The notes: generated from the sequence alone by a model not told the origin. Positions 34,923-43,930 are shown, numbered from the stretch's first letter. The stretch: 64,000 nt of DNA from RGIG5579 sp045655865 (GCA_045655865.1 JAZOQB010000047.1:1-64000); one strand, 5' to 3'. Numbers and translations: made by a program.

Positions 34923-37901
34923 ATGCTCAAGCTTATTGATATCAAAAAAGATTATCTTTCCGGAAGCGAAAAGGTTGAGGCGCTGAAAGGTGTTACACTT
35001 TCTTTTCGCAAAAGTGAATTTGTCTCTATTTTAGGTCCTTCCGGCTGCGGTAAAACTACCCTTCTTAACATCGTAGGCGGACTGGATCAATATACCTCCG
35101 GAGATCTTGTCATAGGCGGCAAGAGCACCAAGGACTTCAAAGACATAGACTGGGATACTTACCGCAACCACTCCATCGGCTTTGTCTTCCAGAACTATAA
35201 CCTGATCCCCCACCAAAGCGTTTTGGCCAACGTAGAATTGGCTTTGACCCTCTCCGGCGTGGATAAGGCTGAGAGAAAAAAGAGAGCCATTACCGCTCTG
35301 GAAAAAGTAGGGCTGAAGGATCAAATGAAAAAAAGGCCCAACCAGCTTTCCGGCGGTCAAATGCAACGCGTGGCCATTGCCCGCGCTCTTGTAAACGATC
35401 CGGAAATTTTATTGGCGGACGAACCGACCGGTGCCTTGGATTCCGTAACCAGCGTACAGATCATGGAGATCTTAAAAGAGGTTGCCAAAGAGAAACTGGT
35501 GATCATGGTCACGCATAACCCGGACCTGGCAGAAAAATACTCCACCCGTATCATCAAGTTCTTGGACGGACGGATATCAGATGACTCCAATCCCCTCTCG
35601 AAAACAGATGCTCCGGAAATTTCTACCAAAGCAAAAAAAGAAAAAAAGCCTTCTATGTCCCTTTCCACGGCCCTTTCCCTTTCTTTGAACAATCTTATGA
35701 CCAAGAAAGGAAGGACTCTTTTGACCGCCATTGCCGGATCCATCGGGATCATTGGCATTGCACTGATCCTTTCCCTTTCCAACGGGATCAACACCTATAT
35801 CAACTCAGTACAAGAAAATACCCTTTCCAGCTACCCCATTACCATTCAAGCAGAAAGCGTAGATCTCTCAACGCTCATGACTTCCCTGATGGGGGTCAAC
35901 CGCCAGGATCCGGAAAACATGCATGAAAATGATGCAGTGTATTCCTCCAGCGTGATGAAGGATATGGTAAACTCTCTGAACAACGCGCAGATACAGACAA
36001 ACAATCTGACTTTATTCAAAGAATTTATCGAGCAAAACGGCCAAGGGATCCAGGATTATGTTTCCAACATTCAGTATTCTTACGATCTTCCCATGAACAT
36101 TTACACCAAAGATGACACCGGAAAGATCGTTAAGAGCGATATGGAAGAGATCTGGACGGGAATCTTTTCCCAGATGGGTTTTTCTCAGCAAAGCATGCCC
36201 CTGGGCTCTTCCAACTCCCAGATGGGAATGAACGCCATTCCCCTGTGGCAGGAAATGCTCCCCAACCAGGATGGGAGTGGCATCAGTCCTCTTTTGATTG
36301 AGCAATACGATCTGATTTACGGCAGCTGGCCCGAATCATACGATCAGGTGGTATTGGTAGTCAATGAATACAACGAACTGAGCGATTTGATCCTTTGCGG
36401 ATTGGGCCTAAAATCCATCGAGGAGATCGCCAAAGAGACCATGGCTTCTCAAAAAGGAGAGATTCTTGACACCACCAAACAATCCTGGAGCTATGAAGAG
36501 ATTTGTCAAAAAAAATTCAGGCTCTTTTTATCCAGCGATCTGTATCAGAAAAATCTGGGCGGTGGATATACGCTTTTGACCGAAACAGAAAAGGGGCTGG
36601 ATTATCTGTATGCCAGCGAAAAGGGTCTTGACATCAAGATCTGCGGCATCATCCGCCAAAAGGAAGATGCTGTGGCAGGCATGATGACCGGTGCTCTTGG
36701 GTACACGGCGGATCTAACCCGGTACCTGATCGAAAAGACCGAAGAGAGTCTGATGATTCAGGAACAAAAAAACAATCCGGAAAACGACATTATTTTAAAC
36801 CTCCCCTTCCTGCCCGAAAATTTTGTGGAAGCTTCTGACCAGGAAAAAGCAGATCTGATCCGGGAGCATCTTCTATCTTTGGATGTCGCAAAAAAAGCGG
36901 AGATCTATATTACCATTACTTCCACCCCCACAAAAGACTATCTGGACAGCTCCGTGGAAAAGATGCTGACCGGCATGACCCGGGAAAAAATGGAAAACAT
37001 GGTGATGCAGTTTCTAGCCTCTCAAGAAAAAGAAGGAACTGATATTTCCTACATTCAGGAATACATCACCAATATGAGCGATGAAGAACTTTTCGAAGCG
37101 GTACGGGAAGGACTGGAAAACCAAATTGCCCAGCAGTATCAACAGCAAGTATCCCAAGGTCTGGCAATGTACTCCCAGGCGCAACTGGCAGGAATGCTGG
37201 AGATGGCCCTTCGCAATCCCGACGCTTATTCCCTTTCCCAAATGGTTTCCTTCTACGACGATTATATGCCCCCCTCTCATTCCGAAAAAACTTTGGATGA
37301 GAATCTTGAAAGCCTTGGCTGGGTTGACAAAAAGAGCCCCAGTGCCGTGAACATCTACGCCAAGACCTTCGAAGACAAGGACCGCATCAATAACGCCATT
37401 GCCGCCTATAACATGGACAAACAAGAAGAAGACAAGATCAGTTACACCGACTACATGGCCCTTCTCATGTCATCCATTTCCACCATTATCAACGCCATCT
37501 CCTATGTTCTGGTATCCTTTGTTGCAGTATCTCTTGTGGTTTCTTCCATTATGATCGGCATCATCACCTATATCTCCGTTTTGGAACGCACCAAAGAGAT
37601 CGGAATTCTCCGTGCCATCGGCGCGTCCAAAAAGGATATTTCCCGCGTATTCAATGCAGAAAGCATTATTGAGGGGCTGGCCGCCGGCGTCATCGGCATT
37701 ATCATTTCTCTTGTTTTGCTCATTCCCATCAACATCATCATACGGTATTTGACCGGAATTTCCTCCATCGGTGCTGCCCTGCCTGTGGTGGGAGGGATAA
37801 GCTTGGTAATCATCAGCGTGCTACTCTCCTTCATTGCAGGTCTTATTCCCTCTAGATTTGCGGCAAAAAAAGATCCGGTAGAGGCGCTACGCACCGAATA
37901 A
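34923..37901 (+). CDS. ABC transporter: ATPase fused to FtsX-like permease (MacB type)
   Basis: A 992-residue single-chain half-transporter. The start at 34923 follows AGGAGGG. The N-terminal ATPase (1-225) has Walker A GPSGCGKTT, Q-loop FVFQNYNLIPH, signature LSGGQMQRVAIAR, Walker B ILLADEPTGALDS and switch MVTHNPD. A linker leads to the first membrane helix near 270 (LTAIAGSIGIIGIALIL). A very large extracytoplasmic domain (about 300-855) follows, then three C-terminal helices with the FtsX/MacB signature (LERTKEIGILRAIGASKKDI near 885). This mechanotransmission class exports peptides or lipoproteins or drives signalling. No adaptor, outer factor or two-component system is adjacent. Confidence 0.87.
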   Translation: MLKLIDIKKDYLSGSEKVEALKGVTLSFRKSEFVSILGPSGCGKTTLLNIVGGLDQYTSGDLVIGGKSTKDFKDIDWDTYRNHSIGFVFQNYNLIPHQSVLANVELALTLSGVDKAERKKRAITALEKVGLKDQMKKRPNQLSGGQMQRVAIARALVNDPEILLADEPTGALDSVTSVQIMEILKEVAKEKLVIMVTHNPDLAEKYSTRIIKFLDGRISDDSNPLSKTDAPEISTKAKKEKKPSMSLSTALSLSLNNLMTKKGRTLLTAIAGSIGIIGIALILSLSNGINTYINSVQENTLSSYPITIQAESVDLSTLMTSLMGVNRQDPENMHENDAVYSSSVMKDMVNSLNNAQIQTNNLTLFKEFIEQNGQGIQDYVSNIQYSYDLPMNIYTKDDTGKIVKSDMEEIWTGIFSQMGFSQQSMPLGSSNSQMGMNAIPLWQEMLPNQDGSGISPLLIEQYDLIYGSWPESYDQVVLVVNEYNELSDLILCGLGLKSIEEIAKETMASQKGEILDTTKQSWSYEEICQKKFRLFLSSDLYQKNLGGGYTLLTETEKGLDYLYASEKGLDIKICGIIRQKEDAVAGMMTGALGYTADLTRYLIEKTEESLMIQEQKNNPENDIILNLPFLPENFVEASDQEKADLIREHLLSLDVAKKAEIYITITSTPTKDYLDSSVEKMLTGMTREKMENMVMQFLASQEKEGTDISYIQEYITNMSDEELFEAVREGLENQIAQQYQQQVSQGLAMYSQAQLAGMLEMALRNPDAYSLSQMVSFYDDYMPPSHSEKTLDENLESLGWVDKKSPSAVNIYAKTFEDKDRINNAIAAYNMDKQEEDKISYTDYMALLMSSISTIINAISYVLVSFVAVSLVVSSIMIGIITYISVLERTKEIGILRAIGASKKDISRVFNAESIIEGLAAGVIGIIISLVLLIPINIIIRYLTGISSIGAALPVVGGISLVIISVLLSFIAGLIPSRFAAKKDPVEALRTE

Positions 37902-37918
37902 GCGCAGAATTTTTTCCG

Positions 37919-37973
37919 ATTCCCAAAGGCCGGAAAAACCGGCTTTTGGGAATTTCTTATTTTTCTTTTTGAT
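37919..37973 (+). terminator. terminator after the ABC transporter gene
   Basis: TTCCCAAA and CCGG arms pair with CCGG and TTTTGGGAA across an AAAAA loop, followed by a long T-rich stretch. Confidence 0.8.
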
Positions 37974-37999
37974 TTATTCAGAATTTTTTAACATTTTTT

Positions 38000-38028
38000 T
38001 TGACAAGTGAACGCCAATATGGTATACT
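38000..38028 (+). promoter_or_regulatory. sigma-A promoter of darA-holB
   Basis: TTGACA (38000-38005) and TATACT (38023-38028) are 17 bp apart. A roughly 70-base leader follows, with a possible TGGTG/CACCA hairpin of no recognised class. Confidence 0.8.
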
Positions 38029-38105
38029 AAGTTAGAATAAAACAGTACATGGTGAGAGTGCGCAAAAGCAAACACCAAACTTAGCGTAACAGGAGGTCTT
38101 TGCAT

Positions 38106-38429
38106 ATGAAAATGATTTTTGCTATCGTTAGCAACGAAGATGCATCCAAAGTGATCAAAGCTTTGAATCAAGAACATTTTTCTGCTACCAGGCTGGCCTC
38201 CAGCGGCGGCTTTTTATTAAAAGGAAACACCACGATCATCTCCGGTGTCCAGGACGATCAGGTTCAGCGCGTCAAAGAACTGATCAAGGAACATTCCAAA
38301 AAAAGAACCCAGCTTATGCCCATTGACTACCCACATTACAGCCACGGCGTGGCTCCGTATCCCGTAGAGATCACCATTGGCGGTGCGACGATCTTTGTGA
38401 TGGATGTGGAATCTTACGAAAAAGACTGA
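38106..38429 (+). CDS. darA: cyclic-di-AMP receptor DarA (PII-like)
   Basis: A 107-residue PII-like trimeric protein (DUF970, Bacillus YaaQ; PstA in Listeria/Staphylococcus) that binds c-di-AMP. The start at 38106 (MKMIFAIVSNEDA) is eight bases after an AGGAGG. The family core includes the T-loop region ATRLASSGGFLLKGNTTI near residue 28 and the closing IGGATIFVMDVE strand. The gene order darA then holB, eight bases apart, is the same as in Bacillus (there with yaaR between), which strengthens the call. Confidence 0.93.
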   Translation: MKMIFAIVSNEDASKVIKALNQEHFSATRLASSGGFLLKGNTTIISGVQDDQVQRVKELIKEHSKKRTQLMPIDYPHYSHGVAPYPVEITIGGATIFVMDVESYEKD

Positions 38430-38437
38430 AGCAGGAC

Positions 38438-39433
38438 ATGAGTCTCATCCTTGAAAATCAATCCCTGTTAAACACGCTCTTCTCCCTTGTTCGCAAAGGA
38501 CGTTTGGCAGGGTGTTATCTTATCGAGGGCGATGAAGGAACAGGAAAACTAGCCGTGGCACGTCAGGGAGCTGCGGCCCTGTGCTGTTCTCATCGAAATG
38601 AAGACGGTTCGCCCTGTCTTGTCTGTCGAAGTTGCCGCAACATTCTTTCCGGCGGTCACGTGGATGTGGTGGAGCTACGGCCGGAAGAATCCGGAAAAAA
38701 CATTTCTGTAGACCGGGTGCGGGCCATGCTTCAAAATACTCACACCACCGCTTCTGAAGGTCTTTGGCGAATATTTATTGTAGAAGAAAGCGAAGGGATG
38801 AACAAGGCCGCGCAAAATGCGCTTTTAAAAAGCATTGAGGAGCCTCGGCCACACACTGTTTTCTTCCTTCTTACCCGAGATCGCACGCGTTTGCTTCCAA
38901 CAGTCCGCAGCCGTAGTGTGCTACTAAAAACCGAGACGCTTGCCCCTGAGCTGATTCAAAAATTCCTGGAGCAGGACGGTGTCTTGCCCGAGAGAGCAAA
39001 AGAGCTATCCATTTTGGCAAAAGGATCTCTCGGCAGAGCCAGGGCTCTTTGCCATAACGAGCATTATTTTGCCATTCGGGAAAAACTCCTTTCCTATTTT
39101 TCCTCTATTTTGGAAGGCGCCAGCTTTACCCGACTGTGCTTGATCTTCCCTCCGGCAAATTCGGATCGAAAAGATTTTTCCCTCTTTTTTGCTATGGCCA
39201 AATCCGCTTTGCGTGATTTGATCTTCGCCCATTACGGACGAAAAGAGGAAATGTCATTTTTCACCTCAGGCAGCCTCTTGTCTGATTTATCTGAGCTCAT
39301 CAATCCAGAGCGAGCGGTGGAGCTGTTTGAATTTGCTGACGATATGACCCAAGCCGCAGAGCAAAACGTGAATATTTTCTCTGCCCTCTCCAGTTTTCAT
39401 CAAGCGGCGCAAAAACTTTGCACAACGCTTTAA
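38438..39433 (+). CDS. holB: DNA polymerase III delta prime subunit
   Basis: A 331-residue clamp-loader subunit of the AAA+ type. The P-loop is degenerate (GDEGTGKLAVA near residue 32, Leu replacing Thr/Ser), normal for delta prime, which does not hydrolyse ATP. A zinc-binding module with four or five Cys (CCSH...C-x2-C-x2-C) lies near 48-67. Walker B is replaced by IVEESEGMN, and the sensor region has LLKSIEEPRPHT and RSRS where other clamp loaders have SRC. The likely AGGA Shine-Dalgarno is only one base from the ATG, so initiation may depend on coupling to darA. Confidence 0.9.
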   Translation: MSLILENQSLLNTLFSLVRKGRLAGCYLIEGDEGTGKLAVARQGAAALCCSHRNEDGSPCLVCRSCRNILSGGHVDVVELRPEESGKNISVDRVRAMLQNTHTTASEGLWRIFIVEESEGMNKAAQNALLKSIEEPRPHTVFFLLTRDRTRLLPTVRSRSVLLKTETLAPELIQKFLEQDGVLPERAKELSILAKGSLGRARALCHNEHYFAIREKLLSYFSSILEGASFTRLCLIFPPANSDRKDFSLFFAMAKSALRDLIFAHYGRKEEMSFFTSGSLLSDLSELINPERAVELFEFADDMTQAAEQNVNIFSALSSFHQAAQKLCTTL

Positions 39434-39489
39434 AAAAGAACCGTTTTATTTCATTTTCATATAATAGCTATGTGTCCTTTTCCTTTCAT

Positions 39490-39530
39490 GGAAAAAACGA
39501 AACAGTGCGGTTTTGCTTCGTTTTTCCTCG
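39490..39530 (+). terminator. possible terminator after holB
   Basis: GGAAAAAACGAA and TTCGTTTTTCC can pair with one bulge across a 15-base loop containing further weak pairs. The T run is inside the stem end, so efficiency is doubtful. The 217-base gap to murA also has a weak promoter candidate (TTCATT at 39588, TACAAT at 39611, 17 bp apart). Confidence 0.35.
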
Positions 39531-39650
39531 GGAAATTGTCCTTGAAACGCCATGCTTTTTGTTTTTTGCAAAAATTGCGTCGGCACGTTCATTGGTATCG
39601 ACATTGAGCGTACAATCAGTAACTTGTGAAAGGATTGGCCCCTTTTTACT

Positions 39651-40952
39651 ATGGATACAAACAAAGGAAAAATCATTATCTCCGGCGGAAAACCTCTTTC
39701 AGGGGAAATCGCTGTCTCCGGAATGAAAAACGCTGCCGTGGCAATCCTATTTTCCACGATCCTTACCGAGGATAAATGCATCATTGAAAATTTGCCTGAC
39801 ATTAGTGATGTAAACGTTTCCCTGCAAATTTTGGAGTCAATTGGCGTCAAAGTAAAAAAAATCGGGAAAAATACCGTGGAAATTGACTCATCTTTCGTCT
39901 CTCCCGGGATCGCGCCCTATGAATTGGTAAGCAAAATGCGCGCCTCTTATTATTTGATCGGCGGGGAACTTGGAAGATTTGGCAGAGCTTTCGTCGGTCT
40001 GCCGGGAGGATGCGATTTTGGCGTTCGTCCCATAGATCAGCACATTAAGGGCTTTGAAGCGCTTGGGTGCGACGTGAAGGTAGACGGAGGTTACATAGAG
40101 GCCAAAGCGGAAGGCGGTACCTTGCGCGGCTCTTCCGTCTATATGGACGTTGTGACTGTGGGTGGTACCATCAACGTTATGCTGGCCGCAGTAAAGGCCG
40201 AGGGCACCACCGTAATCGAAAACGCAGCCCACGAGCCCCACATTGTGGATACAGCAAACTTTCTCAATGCCTGTGGAGCTGATATCAGCGGTGCCGGTAC
40301 GGACGTAATCCGTATCCGCGGCGTAAAGAAACTCCACGGCGTTACCTACACCATCATTCCCGATATGATCGAGGCCGGAACCTTTATGATTCTGGCAGCC
40401 GCTACCAACGGTTGCCTGAAAGTGACCAACGTGATCCCAAAGCACCTGGATTCGGTTACGGCGAAACTTTGTGAAATGGGTGTAGAAGTAGAAGAAGATG
40501 GAGATACTCTTACTGTAAAAAGAGGCGATGCGCCTTTAAATAAAGTCAATGTCAAAACTCTTCCCTACCCCGGATTTCCTACCGATATGAACCCGCAGAT
40601 GTGTGTACTACTAAGTTTAGCCAAAGGAGTATCCCGATTGACGGAGGGTGTTTGGGAAACACGCTTTCGCTATGTCGAAGAATTAAAGCGCATGGGCGCT
40701 AAAATTAATATTAACGGAAGGACCGCAGAAGTGGAGGGCATCCCGGCATTGCAAGGAACTTCCGTGCGAGCGGTGGACCTGAGAGCCGGATGCGCCATGG
40801 TAATTGCAGGTCTGGCAGCAAAGGGAATTACGGAAATTGACGAGATCTATCACATCTTCCGTGGGTATGAGAACCTCATCGACAAACTCCAGGCGGTAGG
40901 CGCGGACATTAAAGTCGTCTATCCCAAGAGCTTACAATTCAGTGATTTTTAA
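39651..40952 (+). CDS. murA: UDP-N-acetylglucosamine 1-carboxyvinyltransferase
   Basis: Catalyses the first committed step of peptidoglycan synthesis, adding enolpyruvate from PEP to UDP-GlcNAc in the cytosol. The 433-residue EPT-fold protein has the substrate Lys-Asn pair in VSGMKNAAVAIL near residue 23 and the active-site cysteine in LPGGCDFGVRP (Cys121), the residue attacked by fosfomycin. The C-terminal RYVEELKRMGAKI and TSVRAVDLRAG segments are typical. It is placed between holB and ricT, which are neighbours in Bacillus. The ribosome binding site is weak (AAAGGA about 20 bases before the ATG). Confidence 0.95.
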   Translation: MDTNKGKIIISGGKPLSGEIAVSGMKNAAVAILFSTILTEDKCIIENLPDISDVNVSLQILESIGVKVKKIGKNTVEIDSSFVSPGIAPYELVSKMRASYYLIGGELGRFGRAFVGLPGGCDFGVRPIDQHIKGFEALGCDVKVDGGYIEAKAEGGTLRGSSVYMDVVTVGGTINVMLAAVKAEGTTVIENAAHEPHIVDTANFLNACGADISGAGTDVIRIRGVKKLHGVTYTIIPDMIEAGTFMILAAATNGCLKVTNVIPKHLDSVTAKLCEMGVEVEEDGDTLTVKRGDAPLNKVNVKTLPYPGFPTDMNPQMCVLLSLAKGVSRLTEGVWETRFRYVEELKRMGAKININGRTAEVEGIPALQGTSVRAVDLRAGCAMVIAGLAAKGITEIDEIYHIFRGYENLIDKLQAVGADIKVVYPKSLQFSDF

Positions 40953-40960
40953 AGGTTAAT

Positions 40961-42136
40961 ATGGAACAGGAAAACGAAAAGAAAAAAGGCGGTTTTTATC
41001 GCCGTCCGAGACACGGACAAAAACGGAATTTTCATAAAAATAAAAAGCCATTGCGCGCTCCTCAGGAAAAAGATGAGGTAAAGGAAGAAACGGTATCCAC
41101 TCCGGCATCTCCCGTTCCCTCCGAAGCATTACCGGAGATCTCTAAAATGCCGCCGGTTGCCGTGCAAGAAAAAACGACCGGCTCGGAAGAGACACGCTTG
41201 AAAGAGATCGACGCAGAAAAGGCGGCTAGCTTTGAGACGCCAGCTTCAGAAGAGCAGAAGCAATATGAAGTTGTCGGCGTGCGCTTTCGTCCGGTGGGCA
41301 AGACCTACTCCTTTGATCCCCAGTCCCTCACTCTCAAAATCGGTGACCACATCGTCGTGGAAACCAGCCAGGGCTTGGAACTTGGTGTGGTAAGTACCGA
41401 TCGGCACAGCGTTTGTGAAAAAGAACTGGTGCTCCCGTTGAAAAAGGTAGTGCGACTGGCCACGGATGATGATATTCGGCGAAGCAAGGAAAACCGCGAG
41501 CTGGAGATTCGCGCCAAAAAAGTATTTCTACAGAAAATTCAGGAACACGAGTTGGACATGGCTCTCTCCGATGTTGAGTGCTCTTTCGACAAATCCAAGA
41601 TCATTTTTTACTTCACCTCGGAAGGACGTGTGGATTTCCGGGAATTGGTCAAGGATATGGCTTCCGTTTTCAAAACCAGGATCGAATTGCGCCAGATCGG
41701 GGTTCGGGATGAAGCCAAACAACTGGGCGGACTTGGAATTTGCGGCAGACCTCTTTGCTGTTCCACATTCCTTGAAGATTTCCAGCAAGTCTCCATCAAA
41801 ATGGCAAAAGAGCAAAATCTTTCTCTGAATCCTACCAAAATCAGCGGTACCTGCAGAAGGCTAATGTGCTGTCTTCGCTATGAAAACGACGTGTACGTAG
41901 AAGCATCCAAGAAATGTCCCAAGGCTGATAGCCCTGTGATGACACCCCAGGGGCGCGGCGTGGTCACGGAGGCCAATGTACTAAGCGGCAAATGCAAAGT
42001 GCGGCTGGATGCAGATCCGGATAATCTAATTCCTTTTGCAGCTGAGGACTTAAAAATCCTTCCCAAACAGAAAAAGAATCCCCCTCAAGGCAAAGAAACT
42101 CGGGAAAAATCAGAAAAGGAGAAGGACGCTCCTTAA
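40961..42136 (+). CDS. ricT: PSP1 domain protein RicT-like (YaaT)
   Basis: A 391-residue cytosolic protein with a C-terminal PSP1 domain. In Bacillus, RicT acts with RicA and RicF (Y-complex) on RNase Y-dependent RNA maturation and phosphorelay control. The N-terminal 100 residues are a low-complexity, Lys/Arg then Pro/Glu-rich extension absent from the Bacillus protein. The conserved core begins at QYEVVGVRFRPVGKTY. The iron-sulphur/metal cysteines are seen in GICGRPLCCSTF near 262 and SGTCRRLMCCLRYE near 294. It starts eight bases after murA. Confidence 0.9.
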   Translation: MEQENEKKKGGFYRRPRHGQKRNFHKNKKPLRAPQEKDEVKEETVSTPASPVPSEALPEISKMPPVAVQEKTTGSEETRLKEIDAEKAASFETPASEEQKQYEVVGVRFRPVGKTYSFDPQSLTLKIGDHIVVETSQGLELGVVSTDRHSVCEKELVLPLKKVVRLATDDDIRRSKENRELEIRAKKVFLQKIQEHELDMALSDVECSFDKSKIIFYFTSEGRVDFRELVKDMASVFKTRIELRQIGVRDEAKQLGGLGICGRPLCCSTFLEDFQQVSIKMAKEQNLSLNPTKISGTCRRLMCCLRYENDVYVEASKKCPKADSPVMTPQGRGVVTEANVLSGKCKVRLDADPDNLIPFAAEDLKILPKQKKNPPQGKETREKSEKEKDAP

Positions 42137-42161
42137 AATTCAAGAAAGCTCTTGAATTTTT
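42135..42161 (+). terminator. AT-rich terminator after ricT, overlapping the next promoter
   Basis: AAAATTCAAGA (42135-42145) pairs perfectly with TCTTGAATTTT (42150-42160) across AAGC. The 3' arm contains the TTGAAT that serves as -35 of the ferredoxin promoter. Confidence 0.5.
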
Positions 42162-42179
42162 AAAAACTAGTGTTATAAT
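42152..42179 (+). promoter_or_regulatory. sigma-A promoter of the ferredoxin gene
   Basis: TTGAAT (42152-42157) and a perfect TATAAT (42174-42179) are separated by 16 bp. GGGAGG precedes the ATG at 42210. Confidence 0.7.
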
Positions 42180-42209
42180 GTTACTATCAATCTTTGGGAG
42201 GTACTGAAA

Positions 42210-42383
42210 ATGGCATACATCATTTCTGACGAATGCGTTGGATGCATGGCTTGTGTTGACGAATGTCCCGTTTCCGCCATCAGCGAAAAAGACGGCAAAG
42301 CTTTCATTGACAAGGACACCTGCATCGAGTGCGGCGCTTGCGCCGGCGCTTGCCCCGTGGAAGCGCCCCAGCCTGAGGCCTAA
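42210..42383 (+). CDS. 2[4Fe-4S] clostridial-type ferredoxin
   Basis: A 57-residue electron carrier. Both cluster motifs are intact: CVGCMACVDECP near residues 9-20 and CIECGACAGACP near 38-49, i.e. C-x2-C-x2-C-x3-C-P twice. It is a soluble low-potential donor/acceptor for hydrogenase, pyruvate:ferredoxin oxidoreductase and similar anaerobic enzymes. GGGAGG lies seven bases before the ATG, and the gene has its own promoter and strong terminator, so it is expressed alone. Codon use is strongly biased, typical of an abundant protein. Confidence 0.96.
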   Translation: MAYIISDECVGCMACVDECPVSAISEKDGKAFIDKDTCIECGACAGACPVEAPQPEA

Positions 42384-42396
42384 GAAAAAACAGCAC

Positions 42397-42431
42397 AAAA
42401 AACGCGATGCAAATCTGCATCGCGTTTTTTC
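42397..42431 (+). terminator. terminator of the ferredoxin gene
   Basis: A perfect stem AACGCGATGCA with its complement, a four-base loop, and six T at the end. A run of A on the left allows it to act in reverse too. Confidence 0.9.
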
Positions 42432-42499
42432 CTTGTGTTGAGCTTTTCACAAGGGAAGCATTTTTCTTTCCCAACCCAATAGATTCCCGGAGGTTCATT

Positions 42500-43930
42500 A
42501 TGGAAGAAAAAATCAACGAAGTAGTTGAAAATGACGAAGTTGTCATCGAAAAACCGGACTATTCTCAAGAGATCGTTACCATCCTCCGCGGAGACGATTC
42601 TCCTAAGACCATTCTCACAAAACTGGAAGACTACCACGGCAGTGACCTTGCACAAGCGCTTATGATGCTACCGCTTCCCGAGAGAAGGAAGTGCTGTAGG
42701 GTTTGCAATGCCGAAATGCTGGCCAAAGCGTTTGAACACCTCGAAGAAGAAATGGCCGCTGAAATGTTGAGTGAGATAGATTCTCGCAAGGCGGCGGCAG
42801 TCGTCTCTGAAATGGAAACAGACACGGCCGTTGATGTTCTCCGCCGGGTAACAAAAGAAAGACGGGCGCTGATCATTGACGCCATTCACCCTGAGATTCA
42901 AAACGAGATCCGTTTGATCGCTTCTTTTGACGAAGATGAAATCGGTAGTCGCATGACCACAAATTACATCTGTATTCGCGAAAATTTGAGTGTAAAAGAG
43001 GCCATGAACGAGCTGATTCGTCAGGCCGAGGTCAACGACAATATTGCAACGCTCTTTGTCGTGGATGAAAGCGGAGAATTCTATGGGGCGCTGGATCTGC
43101 AAAAGTTGATTACTGCCAGAAGCACCGTTCCTTTGGAAAATCTGATCGTTACCTCCTTCCCCTATGTATATGCCAACGAAACCACCCAGGATTGCATTGA
43201 AAAATTAAAGAACTATTCGGAAACCTTGATCCCGGTTCTCAACAACTCCAATCAGCTCCTTGGAATCTTAACCTCTCAAAACATTGTGGAAGCGGTCGAC
43301 GAGGAATTGGGAGAAGACTATGCTAAACTGGCCGGTCTAACCGCAGAAGAAGATCTCAATGAACCCCTTTTCCAAAGCATGAAAAAACGGCTTCCCTGGC
43401 TGATTGCGCTACTGGTTTTGGGTCTTGTCGTTTCGGGCGTTGTGGGAGCCTTTGAAAGAGTGGTCTCTCAACTGACGTTGATCATGGCCTTCCAATCACT
43501 GATCTTGGGTATGGCAGGAAACGTGGGCACACAATCCCTGGCCGTTACCGTTCGGGTTCTGATGGATGAAAACCTCCGCTTTCGGCAAAAAATCCAACTT
43601 GTGGCAAAAGAGATGCGAGTTGGTCTGTGTAACGGAATTCTTTTGGGAAGTATCTCCTTTTTATTGGTTGGACTTTACATTCTTCTCTTCAAAGAAAAGA
43701 CCCTTCTCTTTTCCTTTTCAGTTTCCGGTTGCATCGGCATTTCCCTTGTTCTTTCCATGGTTATTTCCAGTGCGGTTGGAACACTGATTCCCCTCTTTTT
43801 CAAAAAAATCAACTTAGATCCTGCCGTTGCCTCCGGTCCTTTGATTACCACCGTCAATGACCTGGTAGCGGTAACGACCTACTATGGAATCAGCTGGGCA
43901 TTGCTCTTAAATGTAATGCACTTGGCCTAA
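42500..43930 (+). CDS. mgtE: magnesium transporter MgtE
   Basis: A 476-residue Mg2+ channel. The start at 42500 has a GGAGG site eight bases upstream; the open frame upstream runs through a terminator. The cytosolic MgtE_N helical domain (about 30-135) and two CBS domains (about 140-265) that sense Mg2+ precede a plug helix and five membrane helices. The pore motif GMAGNVGTQSLAV lies near 343 and DPAVASGPLITTVNDL near 440. No M-box riboswitch is seen. The 68-base leader has two small hairpins (CCTTGTG/CACAAGG and GGGAA/TTCCC) of unknown role. Confidence 0.94.
   Translation: MEEKINEVVENDEVVIEKPDYSQEIVTILRGDDSPKTILTKLEDYHGSDLAQALMMLPLPERRKCCRVCNAEMLAKAFEHLEEEMAAEMLSEIDSRKAAAVVSEMETDTAVDVLRRVTKERRALIIDAIHPEIQNEIRLIASFDEDEIGSRMTTNYICIRENLSVKEAMNELIRQAEVNDNIATLFVVDESGEFYGALDLQKLITARSTVPLENLIVTSFPYVYANETTQDCIEKLKNYSETLIPVLNNSNQLLGILTSQNIVEAVDEELGEDYAKLAGLTAEEDLNEPLFQSMKKRLPWLIALLVLGLVVSGVVGAFERVVSQLTLIMAFQSLILGMAGNVGTQSLAVTVRVLMDENLRFRQKIQLVAKEMRVGLCNGILLGSISFLLVGLYILLFKEKTLLFSFSVSGCIGISLVLSMVISSAVGTLIPLFFKKINLDPAVASGPLITTVNDLVAVTTYYGISWALLLNVMHLA

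Noticed and set aside
42384..42499. M-box (magnesium) riboswitch before mgtE
   Set aside because: The 68 bases between the ferredoxin terminator and mgtE are far too short for an M-box and hold only two simple hairpins.
42304..42655. Minus-strand frames over the ferredoxin and mgtE start
   Set aside because: They run through the ferredoxin terminator hairpin and lack family resemblance; both plus-strand genes are well supported.
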